From Planotetraspora silvatica (GTDB lineage Bacteria > Actinomycetota > Actinomycetes > Streptosporangiales > Streptosporangiaceae): DNA of 64,000 bases. Position 1 is the first letter of the stretch; every line of letters begins with the position of its first letter. The notes beneath the pieces are model-generated. The model had not been told where the DNA came from. It saw nothing but the letters and a program-made list of their open reading frames with translations, and ran no database searches. The position numbers were made by a program, and so were the translations under genes. Shown here piece by piece: positions 7,091 to 16,240 of the stretch. Where the stretch lies: the NCBI RefSeq assembly GCF_016863315.1, contig NZ_BOOQ01000019.1, forward strand, positions 1-64,000, given 5' to 3'.

Positions 7091-9328
7091 CTAGCTGACT
7101 GTGAAGCCGTCCAGATCGGGTGCGTTGGCGGTGTCGTTGAAGAACTTCAGCGTGTTGAAGCCGGCGTTCATCGGCACCGTGACGGTCGTCGTGATGGGCG
7201 AATCGAAGGACGTCCCCGTGAGTGTCGCCGTCACGGCAGGCCCGCCGTTGACGCTCACGGAGAACGACCGGGTGCCGCTCACCGTTCCGGCGATCGTCAG
7301 CTGCCTGTCGCCCGCGGCCGGCACGTTGACGTTGTACGTCGCGTAGTTGGAGGTGTTGTTGCCGATGAAGCGCACCTTCGCGCCGCCCGAGCAGGCCGCG
7401 CACGTGTCGGCTCTGGCGGACCCGCTCAGCACGCCGCTCTCTCCTTCGATCGAGACCGGCAGGGTGGCGCCTCCGCCGTCGCCGTCGTCATCCTTGATCG
7501 GCTTCCCGTGCCGGACGAAGCCGTCGCCGATCCAGGCCTCGTCGATGCGGAGCCGCTTGTATCTCGTCGTGTCGGTCGCCGCCGCGTAGGTGTTGAGCAC
7601 CTCGAGCCGGACGTGGGCGGCCTTGTCGACCGCCGTGGTGTCGGGCAGCTTGATGACCTCCACGCCACGCTGACTGGGCAGAGTGCCGGCCATGACCGGT
7701 GTGCCCCAGTCGACGCCGTCCTTGCTCACGTAGACCTGGTAGTCGCGGATGCGGGCCGACTGCTCGGTCGCGGACCGCGCGTAACTCACCGAGTCCTCAC
7801 GCTGGTTGAGGCCGATGTACTTCACCTTCTTGGCCTTGCCCAGGTCGAAGTCGAGCGAGACGGGCAGCGTCTTGTCGTTGTCCCAGTACGTCAGGTAGTC
7901 GCCGTCACCGGCTGCCGCGGCGTCGTGGCCGCCCGCGGACGCGGTGGCGGTCACGGTCACCCCGGACAGGGTCTTGTCCCGGCCCTTGGACGTGACCTTG
8001 AGGACCGTGTCGTACGGATCCCACTCGGAGATCCCGGTGATGGCGAGGGTGCCGTCCGACTGGGAGAACTTCAGCTTCGCGCCGGTGCGCAGGTTGGTCA
8101 CACTCTTGATCTTGTAACCGTTGTCGCCCAGCTTCAGGGTGGTGGTCCCGGTCGGCGGGGTGACGACGTGGACGTAGTGGAGGTTCGGGTCCGTTCGGCT
8201 GATCGTGGTGACCCCGTGGGCGCCGTTGTTCCAGCCGCCGGGCTCAAGCCCGCCGTACATGTATCCGCCGCCCTCGACGCCGTGCAGCGACTCCCAGATC
8301 TGGTCGAGGTACTCGTCGGCGAAGTCGTTGAACGCCTCCTGCTTGCTGGGGAAGCGGCCGTTGACCATGGCCTGCTCGTCCATGAGCGCCTTGATCGAGG
8401 ATCCGACGTTGGTGACCAGCCTGCCCAGCGAGACCCGGTAGTCGACGGACGGGTCGACTCCGTCGTACCACCAGTTGCCCGTCGTGGGGAGCTTGAAGTC
8501 GGCCTCGGTGAGCCGCGGCTGTGCCGTGTAGACCGCCTGGGGGTAGTCGTACGACGGCGTCATGCCGGTCTTCTGCTCGTTGCTGATCATGTCCATTTCT
8601 GGCGTGTCTTCGTTGTTGTTGCTGAGCGTGTAGTTGGGCCGCAACTGGTGGATCTGCTCGTACAGGTGGTTCTTCTCCCAGTACGCGTTGTCGTTGTCGA
8701 TCCAGAACCCGCCGAGGTCCGGGTAGCGGTTCATGACCTCGAAGAAGTTGTCGTAGCTGAACTCGCCGAAGCCGTCGCGGGTGGTGATGTCGACGTCGTG
8801 CCCCTTGTACGCGGAGTACGCGGCCGAGTCGAGCCAGCTTCCGGACGTGAGGCCCTGCGTGTTCCACTGCGGGTCGTCGGTCATGTACAGGATGACCTTC
8901 ATGCCCCGCGGCTTGGCCGCGTCGACCAGTTCGCCGAGGAAGTCCCGCTGCGTGCTGCAACTGCCCGGGATGGCGGACGGCCACGGGCGGGCGTAGCCCA
9001 GCCGGCTGTGGAAGGTGGCCAGGACGATGTACTGCGTGTGCAGTTTCTGCGCCTCGTCCAGCCAGTAGTCGGGGGTCCAGCCGCCGTCGGTGACGTCGGC
9101 CTCCCACTGGGCGCAGTCGGTGTGCTGGGGCGCGGTGCGCTCGCCCCAGTGCAGGAACAGCCCTCCGACCGAACCGCGGAGGAAGTCCTGACGCGGATTC
9201 TGGAGATCCGCGTGAGCGGGACTAATCATGATCATGTTCAGAACCAGGGCGACCGCCGCGGCGACCGCCGCGGAAGCCTTGAGTCGCCGTCGTCTTCTCA
9301 CCCGGTCGTCGGGTAAGGCGTTGACCAT
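7091..9328 (-). CDS. Secreted GH29-like glycoside hydrolase with F5/8-type and CBM6/35-type domains
   Basis: A 745-residue exported enzyme. Residues 1-40 are an Arg-rich n-region, hydrophobic core and AHA cleavage site. The catalytic barrel (about 45-400) has GLFLHWGERTAP, IVLATFHSRLGYARPW and GGFWIDNDNAYW; Asp211 is the likely nucleophile by analogy with GH29 alpha-L-fucosidases. A discoidin-like domain (about 470-610) and a C-terminal beta-sandwich (SIEGESG to LDGFTVS) are carbohydrate-binding types. ATG 9328 has AAGGAG six bases upstream; an in-frame ATG 20 codons further up lacks one. Two LacI-type palindromes lie in its promoter region. Fucosidase specificity is inferred only. Two damaged paralogues lie within 9 kb. 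Confidence 0.82.
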   Translation of the reverse strand: MVNALPDDRVRRRRRLKASAAVAAAVALVLNMIMISPAHADLQNPRQDFLRGSVGGLFLHWGERTAPQHTDCAQWEADVTDGGWTPDYWLDEAQKLHTQYIVLATFHSRLGYARPWPSAIPGSCSTQRDFLGELVDAAKPRGMKVILYMTDDPQWNTQGLTSGSWLDSAAYSAYKGHDVDITTRDGFGEFSYDNFFEVMNRYPDLGGFWIDNDNAYWEKNHLYEQIHQLRPNYTLSNNNEDTPEMDMISNEQKTGMTPSYDYPQAVYTAQPRLTEADFKLPTTGNWWYDGVDPSVDYRVSLGRLVTNVGSSIKALMDEQAMVNGRFPSKQEAFNDFADEYLDQIWESLHGVEGGGYMYGGLEPGGWNNGAHGVTTISRTDPNLHYVHVVTPPTGTTTLKLGDNGYKIKSVTNLRTGAKLKFSQSDGTLAITGISEWDPYDTVLKVTSKGRDKTLSGVTVTATASAGGHDAAAAGDGDYLTYWDNDKTLPVSLDFDLGKAKKVKYIGLNQREDSVSYARSATEQSARIRDYQVYVSKDGVDWGTPVMAGTLPSQRGVEVIKLPDTTAVDKAAHVRLEVLNTYAAATDTTRYKRLRIDEAWIGDGFVRHGKPIKDDDGDGGGATLPVSIEGESGVLSGSARADTCAACSGGAKVRFIGNNTSNYATYNVNVPAAGDRQLTIAGTVSGTRSFSVSVNGGPAVTATLTGTSFDSPITTTVTVPMNAGFNTLKFFNDTANAPDLDGFTVS

Positions 9329-9371
9329 GGAGAACTCCTTCGAGCCTGCGATAACGAGTGTCGTGGGCCGA

Positions 9372-9393
9372 CGCCCGTGAGCGCTCACGGGCG
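9372..9393. promoter_or_regulatory. LacI-type operator 1
   Basis: A perfect 22-bp palindrome with core GTGAGCGCTCAC (9377-9388). It lies about 45 bp upstream of the GH29-like start and is probably bound by the divergently encoded LacI regulator. Confidence 0.85.
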
Positions 9394-9451
9394 AGTTTCG
9401 ACGCCTTCACAACCTCCGGGATGGCGTCGCCGCATGGCGATCCGGCAAACC

Positions 9452-9469
9452 GCCGTGAGCGCTCACGGC
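9452..9469. promoter_or_regulatory. LacI-type operator 2
   Basis: A perfect 18-bp palindrome with the same GTGAGCGCTCAC core, centred 78 bp from operator 1 in the same intergenic region. Paired sites of this spacing could allow looping or control of both divergent promoters. Confidence 0.85.
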
Positions 9470-9666
9470 AAGCCGTCCGGATCGCAAAGATTGGATCTGT
9501 GGACTGTGATCCCACAAAAACGAGCCGTCTGTCAACGGTGAAGCCGGATCGACCCGGGAGGAAACGGCAGGCATACATCGGATCTATGGCCTTGGCCGAC
9601 CCGTCGCATCCCACCTGTACGGCCGCCCGATACGCCGAAGGCGTCCAGGGAGGTTACAGTCCCAAC

Positions 9667-10677
9667 GTGCCGACCAACAGAAAACCTCGGGTCACCATCG
9701 ACCAAGTGGCGCAGGCGACCGGAGTCTCCCGCCAGACCGTGTCTCGGGCGATCAACAACAAGACCGAGATAGATCCCGAGACCCGGCAGCGGATCCTCGA
9801 CGCGGCCCAGGCGATGGGATACCGCCCGAGCCGCTTCGCCCGGGGGCTGGTCCGTCAGGACCTGATCACCATCGGCCTGGTCATCGCCGACGTGCTGAAC
9901 CCGTTCTTCCCCGAGGTGACGGCGGGAGTGCTGGAAGCCGCCGAACGCCGGGGGTGGCAGGTCGTCGTCTACAACACCGGCTCGGAGCGCCGCAAGGAGC
10001 TGGAAGTCGTCGACATGCTCTTCGACCAGGTGGACGCGGGTGTGGCCTTCCTGCTCCACCATGACGCGATCGCCAAGGCGACGGCGGGCAACCTGCCGTT
10101 CGTCCTGCTGGACAAGGGCGGCAGGGCGCCGGCCGTGCCCGGGGTCCGGATCGACTTCGAGGGCGGGGCGCGGCGCGGCCTGGAGTATCTGATCGGCCGG
10201 GGGCACCGCCGGATAGCGATGCTGGACGACGAGGCGTACCTGTCGGCCGAGGCGCCGAACACCCGGCGCGAGCTGTACCTCAAGGTCATGGGTGAGCACG
10301 GGATACCGGTCGACATCAACTGGATCCAGCCCGCGCACAACTCGATCGACGGCGGCGCGGCGGCGATGGAACGGCTGCTGTCGGCGCACCGGGACGTCAC
10401 GGCGGTGTTCGCCTACAACGACCTGATCGCCATCGGCGCCCAGCTCAGGGCGCGTGCGCTCGGCCTGCGCGTGCCGGAGGACTGCGCGTTCCTCGGTTTC
10501 GACGGCCTGAGCATCGGCGAGCTCGTGGAGCCTCCGCTGACCACGCTCCACATCGACAAGCGACGGCTGGGCGAGATCGCCGTGGAGCAGGCGGCTCTGC
10601 TGCTCGGCGGCATGAGCGAGGACGAGATCCCCGAGGCCGTTATCGAACCGCAACTGATCGTGCGGGCCTCTGCCTGA
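9667..10677 (+). CDS. LacI-family transcriptional regulator of the GH29/GH36 locus
   Basis: A 336-residue repressor starting at GTG 9667. The helix-turn-helix is VTIDQVAQATGVSRQTVSRAIN with the hinge helix YRPSRFARGL. The periplasmic-binding-protein-like effector domain contains LNPFFPEVTAGV, GHRRIAMLDD, AYNDLIAIG and FLGFDGLSIGELVEPPLTT. GGAGG lies 13 bases before the GTG. It is flanked by palindromes sharing GTGAGCGCTCAC, two upstream and degenerate ones just downstream, so it very probably represses both the GH29-like gene and the ABC/GH36 operon and possibly itself. The inducer should be a sugar released by these enzymes. Confidence 0.92.
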   Translation: MPTNRKPRVTIDQVAQATGVSRQTVSRAINNKTEIDPETRQRILDAAQAMGYRPSRFARGLVRQDLITIGLVIADVLNPFFPEVTAGVLEAAERRGWQVVVYNTGSERRKELEVVDMLFDQVDAGVAFLLHHDAIAKATAGNLPFVLLDKGGRAPAVPGVRIDFEGGARRGLEYLIGRGHRRIAMLDDEAYLSAEAPNTRRELYLKVMGEHGIPVDINWIQPAHNSIDGGAAAMERLLSAHRDVTAVFAYNDLIAIGAQLRARALGLRVPEDCAFLGFDGLSIGELVEPPLTTLHIDKRRLGEIAVEQAALLLGGMSEDEIPEAVIEPQLIVRASA

Positions 10678-10687
10678 TCACTCACTA

Positions 10688-10744
10688 TTGACATTCGCGC
10701 CCTGTTGCAAGAATGTCTCCGTGAACGCTCACGTGAGCGGTAAC
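10688..10744 (+). promoter_or_regulatory. Promoter with two adjacent LacI operators
   Basis: A consensus -35, TTGACA (10688-10693), is followed after 17 bp by GAATGT (10711-10716). Immediately after come GTGAACGCTCAC (10721-10732, one change from the perfect operator) and GTGAGCGGTAAC (10733-10744, two changes). A repressor here would cover the transcription start. AGGAGG and the operon's first ATG follow. Confidence 0.75.
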
Positions 10745-10755
10745 GAGGAGGTGTC

Positions 10756-11844
10756 ATGATCGGGCGGAACGAGGTCGTCCAGGCTCTCGACGCCGACCTC
10801 GCCGCTCTGGCCCACGGTCGCCAGAGGTGGTTGCGGGACGACGTCCTCGGCCTGCTCCTCCACTGGGGAATGCGCACCTCGCCTCCGTACACGGACGTGC
10901 GGGCGTGGGAGGACCGGGTCACGGCCGACGGGTGGACCCCCGGCCACTGGGTCGACCGGGCCGTCCAGTTGCACGCCGGCTACCTGGTGTTCGCGTCCTT
11001 CCACAGCCGGCTCGGCTATGTCCGCGCGTGGCCGTCGGAGATCCCCGGCAGCCCCGTCACCCGGCGGGACTTCCTGGGCGAGCTGATCTCGGCGGCCGCG
11101 TCCAGAGGTCTCAAAGTCCTGCTGTACATGACCGACGACCCCAAGTGGCACGACGAGGACGGCCTCGGGTCCCTCGACTCGGCGGCCTACTCCGCCTACA
11201 AGGACCGGCCCGTGGACCTGACCACCCGCGACGGGTTCGGGGAGTTCGCCGCCGACAACTTCGCCGAGGTCATGCGCCGCCACCCGGATCTGGCCGGGTT
11301 CTGGATCGACAAGGAGAACGCCCACTGGAGGCGGACCGGCCTCTACGACCGGATCCGGGCGGAACGGCCCGGCTGGATCCTGGCCTGCAACGACCCGGAT
11401 CTCCCGTCCGCGGACACGGCCATGGACGTCGTCTGCCCCGGCGTCACCACGGACGTCCCCCTTCCGCGCGTGACCGAGTCCTCCTTCACCGTCGGCGGCG
11501 GCTGGTGGTACGACGGGTCGGATCCGGAGGTGGACCACGTCAGGATCATCAGACGGATCGTCGCCAACGCCGGTTCCTCCACCAAGTCGCTCCTGGGTTT
11601 CGGATCGCGGCACGACGGCCGGTTCACCCCGAACCAGGAGGCGTTCTGCGACTTCGCGGCGGCCCACCTGGACGGCATCGGGGAGTCGCCCGGCGGCACC
11701 GAAGACTTCTTCCTGGACACTTTGTCCCGCTCTGAAGAGCGACCCGGGCCCACCACTGCCCGCACACCATCGGGGACCGCTTCGCCGCATCCGGCGGCGT
11801 CAGAATTCACCCCTCATCACTCATCGGAAGGCACATCGTCATGA
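10756..11844 (+). CDS. GH29-like hydrolase, cytoplasmic and C-terminally truncated paralogue
   Basis: A 362-residue protein with GAGGAGG before ATG 10756 and no signal peptide. To about residue 320 it parallels the secreted enzyme (LGLLLHWGMRTSPPYTD, VFASFHSRLGYVRAWPSEIPG, GFWIDKENAHW with the nucleophile Asp, GGGWWYDGSDP, FTPNQEAFCDFAAAHLD). It then departs from the family at GGTEDFFLDTLSR. The last 40 or so residues are Ser/Pro/Thr-rich with weaker G/C third-position bias and look like read-through of former intergenic DNA. The TGA overlaps the next gene's ATG. The barrel's final strands and both binding domains are missing, so activity is doubtful. Confidence 0.7.
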   Translation: MIGRNEVVQALDADLAALAHGRQRWLRDDVLGLLLHWGMRTSPPYTDVRAWEDRVTADGWTPGHWVDRAVQLHAGYLVFASFHSRLGYVRAWPSEIPGSPVTRRDFLGELISAAASRGLKVLLYMTDDPKWHDEDGLGSLDSAAYSAYKDRPVDLTTRDGFGEFAADNFAEVMRRHPDLAGFWIDKENAHWRRTGLYDRIRAERPGWILACNDPDLPSADTAMDVVCPGVTTDVPLPRVTESSFTVGGGWWYDGSDPEVDHVRIIRRIVANAGSSTKSLLGFGSRHDGRFTPNQEAFCDFAAAHLDGIGESPGGTEDFFLDTLSRSEERPGPTTARTPSGTASPHPAASEFTPHHSSEGTSS

Positions 11845-13133
11845 AGCACAAAGCTTTACTGACGGCTCTCGTCACCACCCTCGCGGCCGGCGCGTGCACC
11901 GTCGGCGAGCAGCAGACCCCGGAGTCGAGCGGCGGCACGGCCAAGAAGGAGATCAGCTTCCTGGTCTTCGAGACGCCCAACCTGACGCCGCAGGTGTGGG
12001 ACGCGGCGATCAAGCGCGTGACCGACAAGTATCCCGACATCTCGGTGAAGAAGCTGGTCGCCCCGAGTGAGGACCGGGTCTCCTACGCCAAGCAGCTCCT
12101 CGCCTCCGGCCAGTTCCCCGATGTCATGATCGCGGTCTCCCCCGCCGGGTTCGCGGAAAGCGGCGCCATGGCCGCCTTCACTCCGGACGAGCTGAAGGAC
12201 TTCGACTTCCCGAACAACGGCGCGGTCCAGGGCAAGATCTACCAGCTGCCCACCAACACCCAGACGATCCCGGTCGTCTACTACAACAAGGACCTGTTCG
12301 CCAAGGCCGGCATCACCGGCACCCCGAAGACGTACGCCGAACTGGTCGACGACGCCGCCAAGCTCAAGGCGAAGGGCATCACCCCGTTCGTGACCGGCGG
12401 CGGCAAGGACCCCTTCGCCTCCACACTCGCGTGGACGGCCACGCTCGCCACCGACGTGTACGCCAAGACCCCCGACTGGATGGCCAAGCGGCGGGCCGGG
12501 ACCGTGAAGTTCACCGACCCCGACTTCAAGAAGGCCACGACCAAGTTCGCGGAGCTCGCCAAGCAGGGCTACATCGACAAGAAGGACGTCTCGCGCGACT
12601 ACGCGGCGACTGAGCAGGCCTTCTTGGACGGCAAGGGCGCGATGTACCCGATGGGCAACTGGTTCGCCGCCGCCGGGGACGACCCCAAGCGCAAGCCCAC
12701 GTGGGAGATCGGCGCGTTCAACTGGCCGAGCGACGACGGAAGCGTGGTCGTGCCCGCCTTCACCGGCGGCGGCCTGTCGGTGAGCGCCACCGCCAAGAAC
12801 CTGCCCGAGGCCAAGAAGTTCGCCCTGGCGTACACGCTCGACAAGACCAACCTGGACGCCTCCGTCCACAACGACGGGCTCTATCCCGCGATCAAGGGGT
12901 ACACGCCGCCCGCCGACACCGGCGCGGTCTTCAAGCTCGGCTACGACCTCTACCAGGAGGGCGTGAAGAACAACAGCGTCACCCAGGCGTTCAGCTGGGA
13001 GGCCGGCGACGACGGCATGCTGCCCGGCGTGGTCGACAAGTGGCGGGCCGGCGCGCAGGACCTCATCACCGGCAACAAGACCGTCGACCAGGTGCTCGCA
13101 TCCCTCGACGACGAGTGGTCCAAGGCGTCCTGA
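11841..13133 (+). CDS. Sugar ABC transporter substrate-binding lipoprotein
   Basis: A family 1 extracellular solute-binding protein of 430 residues. A short signal (MKHKALLTALVTTLAAGAC) ends in a weak lipobox, with Ala rather than Leu at -3. Typical motifs follow: TDKYPDISVKKL, QLLASGQFPDVM, YYNKDLFAKAGI, GKGAMYPMGNWF and FTGGGLSVSATAKN. It would capture an oligosaccharide outside the cell and hand it to the two permeases. GGAAGG lies about 10 bases before the ATG, which overlaps the previous stop by 4 nt. The first permease gene starts 3 bp after its stop. Confidence 0.9.
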   Translation: MKHKALLTALVTTLAAGACTVGEQQTPESSGGTAKKEISFLVFETPNLTPQVWDAAIKRVTDKYPDISVKKLVAPSEDRVSYAKQLLASGQFPDVMIAVSPAGFAESGAMAAFTPDELKDFDFPNNGAVQGKIYQLPTNTQTIPVVYYNKDLFAKAGITGTPKTYAELVDDAAKLKAKGITPFVTGGGKDPFASTLAWTATLATDVYAKTPDWMAKRRAGTVKFTDPDFKKATTKFAELAKQGYIDKKDVSRDYAATEQAFLDGKGAMYPMGNWFAAAGDDPKRKPTWEIGAFNWPSDDGSVVVPAFTGGGLSVSATAKNLPEAKKFALAYTLDKTNLDASVHNDGLYPAIKGYTPPADTGAVFKLGYDLYQEGVKNNSVTQAFSWEAGDDGMLPGVVDKWRAGAQDLITGNKTVDQVLASLDDEWSKAS

Positions 13134-13136
13134 CCC

Positions 13137-14081
13137 ATGGCAGTCGATGTAAGGACGACATCCGTCCCCGCCTCCGCGACCCACAGGTCGCGGAGGCCGC
13201 GCCTGCCGTCGGCGGAACGGCTGCGCTCGTTCGCGGTGTTCGGCGCACCGGGGCTGCTGGTCTACGCCTGTTTCGTGCTCGCGCCGATCGCGATCAGCTT
13301 CGGGTACAGCCTCACCAACCACAACCCGTTCAACCCGCCGACCAAGTTCGTGGGCCTGCGTAACTACCAGATGCTCTTCACCGACAGCGAGTTCCTCACC
13401 TCGCTCCGGGTGACCACGATCCTCACGGTCATCGTGGTGATCGTGCCGAACGTGGCCGGGCTCGGCATCGCCGTGCTGCTGGACCGCAAGGGCTGGCTCT
13501 ACAACGCCCTGCGCACCGTGTTCTTCACGCCTATGGTGCTCAGCTCGGTGGTGGTGAGCATCGTGTGGACCCGCATGCTGGACGACGAGGGGCTGGTCAA
13601 CCAGGCGCTACGGGCCCTGGGAGTGGACCGGCCGCCGGGCTGGCTGTCCGATCCCCGGCTCGCGCTGTACTCGATCGCGATCATCCTGTCCTGGCAGATG
13701 CTCGGCTTCTGCGTCGTGGTGTACCTGGCCGGGCTGCAGGGCGTGCCCAACGAGCTGGCCGAGGCCGCGTCCATCGACGGCGCCGGTCCGGTGCGGCGCT
13801 TCCGGTCGATCACCTGGCCGCTGCTCGCACCCTCGCTGACCATCAACACGGTGGTGCTGCTCATCACCGCGTTCAAGATCTTCGACCACATCCAGGTGAT
13901 CACGCACGGCGGGCCCGGCACCGGGACGACCGCGACCATCGCCTACGACGTCCTGCAGACCGGCCTGGTGGCCAACCGGCAGGGCTACGCGTCCGCGATG
14001 GCCATCGTGATGCTCGTGATCATCGCGGTCGCGGCCGGGGTGACCCTCCGGATCCTCAACCGCCGGGAGGTGAACCTGTGA
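13137..14081 (+). CDS. Sugar ABC transporter permease (MalF/UgpA type)
   Basis: A 314-residue inner-membrane protein with six predicted TM helices after a basic N-terminus (from FGAPGLLVYACFVLAPIAI). The ATPase-contact EAA loop is ELAEAASIDGAGPVRRFRSITWPLL. NPFNPPTKFVGLRNYQ is the usual periplasmic loop after TM1. It forms the channel with the next permease. Its stop overlaps the next start (GTGA). Confidence 0.92.
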   Translation: MAVDVRTTSVPASATHRSRRPRLPSAERLRSFAVFGAPGLLVYACFVLAPIAISFGYSLTNHNPFNPPTKFVGLRNYQMLFTDSEFLTSLRVTTILTVIVVIVPNVAGLGIAVLLDRKGWLYNALRTVFFTPMVLSSVVVSIVWTRMLDDEGLVNQALRALGVDRPPGWLSDPRLALYSIAIILSWQMLGFCVVVYLAGLQGVPNELAEAASIDGAGPVRRFRSITWPLLAPSLTINTVVLLITAFKIFDHIQVITHGGPGTGTTATIAYDVLQTGLVANRQGYASAMAIVMLVIIAVAAGVTLRILNRREVNL

Positions 14082-14908
14082 AGGACGCCCGCATGCCGTG
14101 GTTGCGGCCGGTCGTCGCGCTGATCATCAGCGCGTTCTTCCTCGTGCCGCTCTACATGATCCTCGTCAACGTGTTCAAGCAGGGCGAGAAGATCACCCAG
14201 TCGCCGGCGTCCCTGCCGGCCCCGCCCACGCTCGGCAACATCATCGGGCTGCTCAGCCGTACGGACAACCTGTTCTGGGCGAGCCTGTCCAACAGCATCG
14301 TGGTCACCACGCTGTCGATCATCCTGCTCACGATCCTGTCCGCGATGCTGGGCCACTTCCTCGCCCGGTCGCGGAGCAGGTGGGCCCGGGTGGCCATGCT
14401 CCTGCTGCTGGCCGGCCTGATGATCCCGCCGCAGGTGATCCTCATGCCGATCACCCAGGTGCTCCGGGCCTTCGGGCTGATGAGCACGCTGCAGGGGCTC
14501 GTCCTGTTCAACGTGGGGTACTACATCCCGTTCGGCGTCTTCGTGTTCTCCGGATTCCTCCGGGGCATCCCGATCGAACTGGAGGAGGCCGCGGCCATCG
14601 ACGGCGCGAGCCGTTCACGCATCTTCTGGCGGGTGGTGTTCCCCCTGCTCCGGCCCGCCACCGCAAGCGTCCTGATCTTCCTGGGCGTGTGGATCTGGAA
14701 CGACTTCATCGATCCGCTGGTCATCCTCGGACCGTCCCAGGGGACCACGATCACCACCGGGATCTACCGCTCCATCGGCCAGTACCAGGCCGACTTCGGC
14801 ACGGTCTTCGCCCTGATGTTCCTGGCCACGCTGCCCGTGCTGATCTTCTATCTGTTCCTGCAGAAGCACTTCGTCAAGGGCCTAACGGGAGGAGCCACCA
14901 AAGGATGA
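14078..14908 (+). CDS. Sugar ABC transporter permease (MalG/UgpE type)
   Basis: A 276-residue six-TM permease. I chose GTG 14078 because GGGAGG lies just upstream and the start overlaps the previous stop. The EAA loop reads ELEEAAAIDGASRSRIFWRVVFPLL. The C-terminus ends LFLQKHFVKGLTGGATKG, as in MalG-type subunits. No ATP-binding subunit is encoded beside it, so a shared ATPase such as an MsiK-type protein, known to serve several actinobacterial sugar importers, is probably used. Its stop overlaps the GH36 start. Confidence 0.92.
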   Translation: MKDARMPWLRPVVALIISAFFLVPLYMILVNVFKQGEKITQSPASLPAPPTLGNIIGLLSRTDNLFWASLSNSIVVTTLSIILLTILSAMLGHFLARSRSRWARVAMLLLLAGLMIPPQVILMPITQVLRAFGLMSTLQGLVLFNVGYYIPFGVFVFSGFLRGIPIELEEAAAIDGASRSRIFWRVVFPLLRPATASVLIFLGVWIWNDFIDPLVILGPSQGTTITTGIYRSIGQYQADFGTVFALMFLATLPVLIFYLFLQKHFVKGLTGGATKG

Positions 14909-16230
14909 TTTTTCATCCGATCGCCGAGATCCCGGTCGATCCGGCACACGGGCTGGTGCACGCGCACGGCTGGCAGAGCTGGACGCCGACCACGGCGCTC
15001 CCCGTCGGCGGCCGCGGCTTCCAGCCGGTGGAGCCGATCATGCAGACGATGCGCTACCGGCCGGGACTCCCCGCGCCCGACGACGGATTCCAGGGCGAGG
15101 GGCTGCTCGCGGTGGCCCCGGAGCCGGACGGCCCGGTACGGCTGTTCGCCGCCAGGGACGGCCTGGTGAAGGTCCCCGCGATCCGGGCCCGCCTGGTGGG
15201 CGACCAGATGGTGATCACGGCCGACGAGCCGGGCGAAGTCGTCGAGAAGACCTTCGCCGGGCCGATCGACGTCGCGCTCGGCGCCTGGGCCGACGGCTTC
15301 GCCGCCGGGGCGGGCACGGGCCCGCTGCGCAGGCCGCCCACCGTGTGGTGCTCCTGGTACCACTACTACGAGGACGTCACCGAGGACGACGTGCTGGAGA
15401 ACCTCCGCGCCGTCGGCGAACGCGACCTGCCCGTCGACGTCATCCAGATCGACGACGGCTGGCAGGCCGAGATCGGTGACTGGTTGACGCCGTCGGGACG
15501 TTTCTCCTCGATTCCGGAGACGGCCGGGCGCATCCACGCCGAGGGCAGGCGCGCGGGGCTCTGGCTCTCGCCGTTCCTGGTCGGGGCGCGCAGCGAGATC
15601 GCCCGCAGGCATCCCGAGTGGCTGGTGGGCGACGCCGGGCACAACTGGAACCAGGACCTCCGCGGGCTCGACGTCACGCACCCGGGGGCGTCCGCCTATC
15701 TCCGCGAGGTCTTCCAGACCCTGCGCGGCTGGGGGTTCGACTATTTCAAGCTCGACTTCCTGTACGCCGGCGCGCTGGCGGGGCCGCGGCATTCGGGGGC
15801 CTCGCCGATCGCCGCGTACCGGGAGGGAATGGCTCTCATCCGTGCGGCCGTCGGGCCGCAGCCGTACCTGCTGGGCAGCGGAGCACCGATCCTGCCCAGC
15901 GTCGGGCTCGTCGACGCCATGCGGGTCTCCCCCGACATCGCCGCCGGTTATGACGCGGGGACCGGCGATCTGTCCGACCCCTCGCAGCGGGCCGCTGCGC
16001 TCTCGACGGCCGGCCGCTCCTGGCAGCACGGCCGCCTGTGGGTGAACGACCCGGACTGCCTGATCGTCCGCCCCGCCGTACAGCGCCGGGAGCAGTGGAC
16101 CGCGACCGTCGAACGGTACGGCGGCCTCCGCGCGACCTCCGACCGGATCGCCGACCTGGACGACTGGGGCCTGGAGACCACCCGTCGCGTGTTGTCCTCG
16201 GTCCCCCCGCCGACCCCCTTCACACCGTAG
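14905..16230 (+). CDS. GH36 alpha-galactosidase, compact cytoplasmic form
   Basis: A 441-residue TIM-barrel enzyme with WCSWYHYYEDV, QIDDGWQ, GLWLSPF, FKLDFLYAGA (nucleophile Asp about 284) and MRVSPDIA (acid/base Asp about 344), the set typical of GH36/GH-D alpha-galactosidases. Well-studied GH36 enzymes are about 700 residues; this one has a shortened N-terminal beta-sandwich and a short C-terminus. There is no signal peptide, so it works on imported oligosaccharides. GGGAGGAG precedes ATG 14905, which overlaps the permease stop (ATGA). It is the last large gene of the LacI-controlled operon. Confidence 0.88.
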   Translation: MIFHPIAEIPVDPAHGLVHAHGWQSWTPTTALPVGGRGFQPVEPIMQTMRYRPGLPAPDDGFQGEGLLAVAPEPDGPVRLFAARDGLVKVPAIRARLVGDQMVITADEPGEVVEKTFAGPIDVALGAWADGFAAGAGTGPLRRPPTVWCSWYHYYEDVTEDDVLENLRAVGERDLPVDVIQIDDGWQAEIGDWLTPSGRFSSIPETAGRIHAEGRRAGLWLSPFLVGARSEIARRHPEWLVGDAGHNWNQDLRGLDVTHPGASAYLREVFQTLRGWGFDYFKLDFLYAGALAGPRHSGASPIAAYREGMALIRAAVGPQPYLLGSGAPILPSVGLVDAMRVSPDIAAGYDAGTGDLSDPSQRAAALSTAGRSWQHGRLWVNDPDCLIVRPAVQRREQWTATVERYGGLRATSDRIADLDDWGLETTRRVLSSVPPPTPFTP

Positions 16231-16240
16231 GGAGAACCTC

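Noticed and set aside
6932-9316. A 794-residue plus-strand open frame
   Set aside because: It is antisense to the GH29-like gene, which has signal peptide, motifs and ribosome-binding site.
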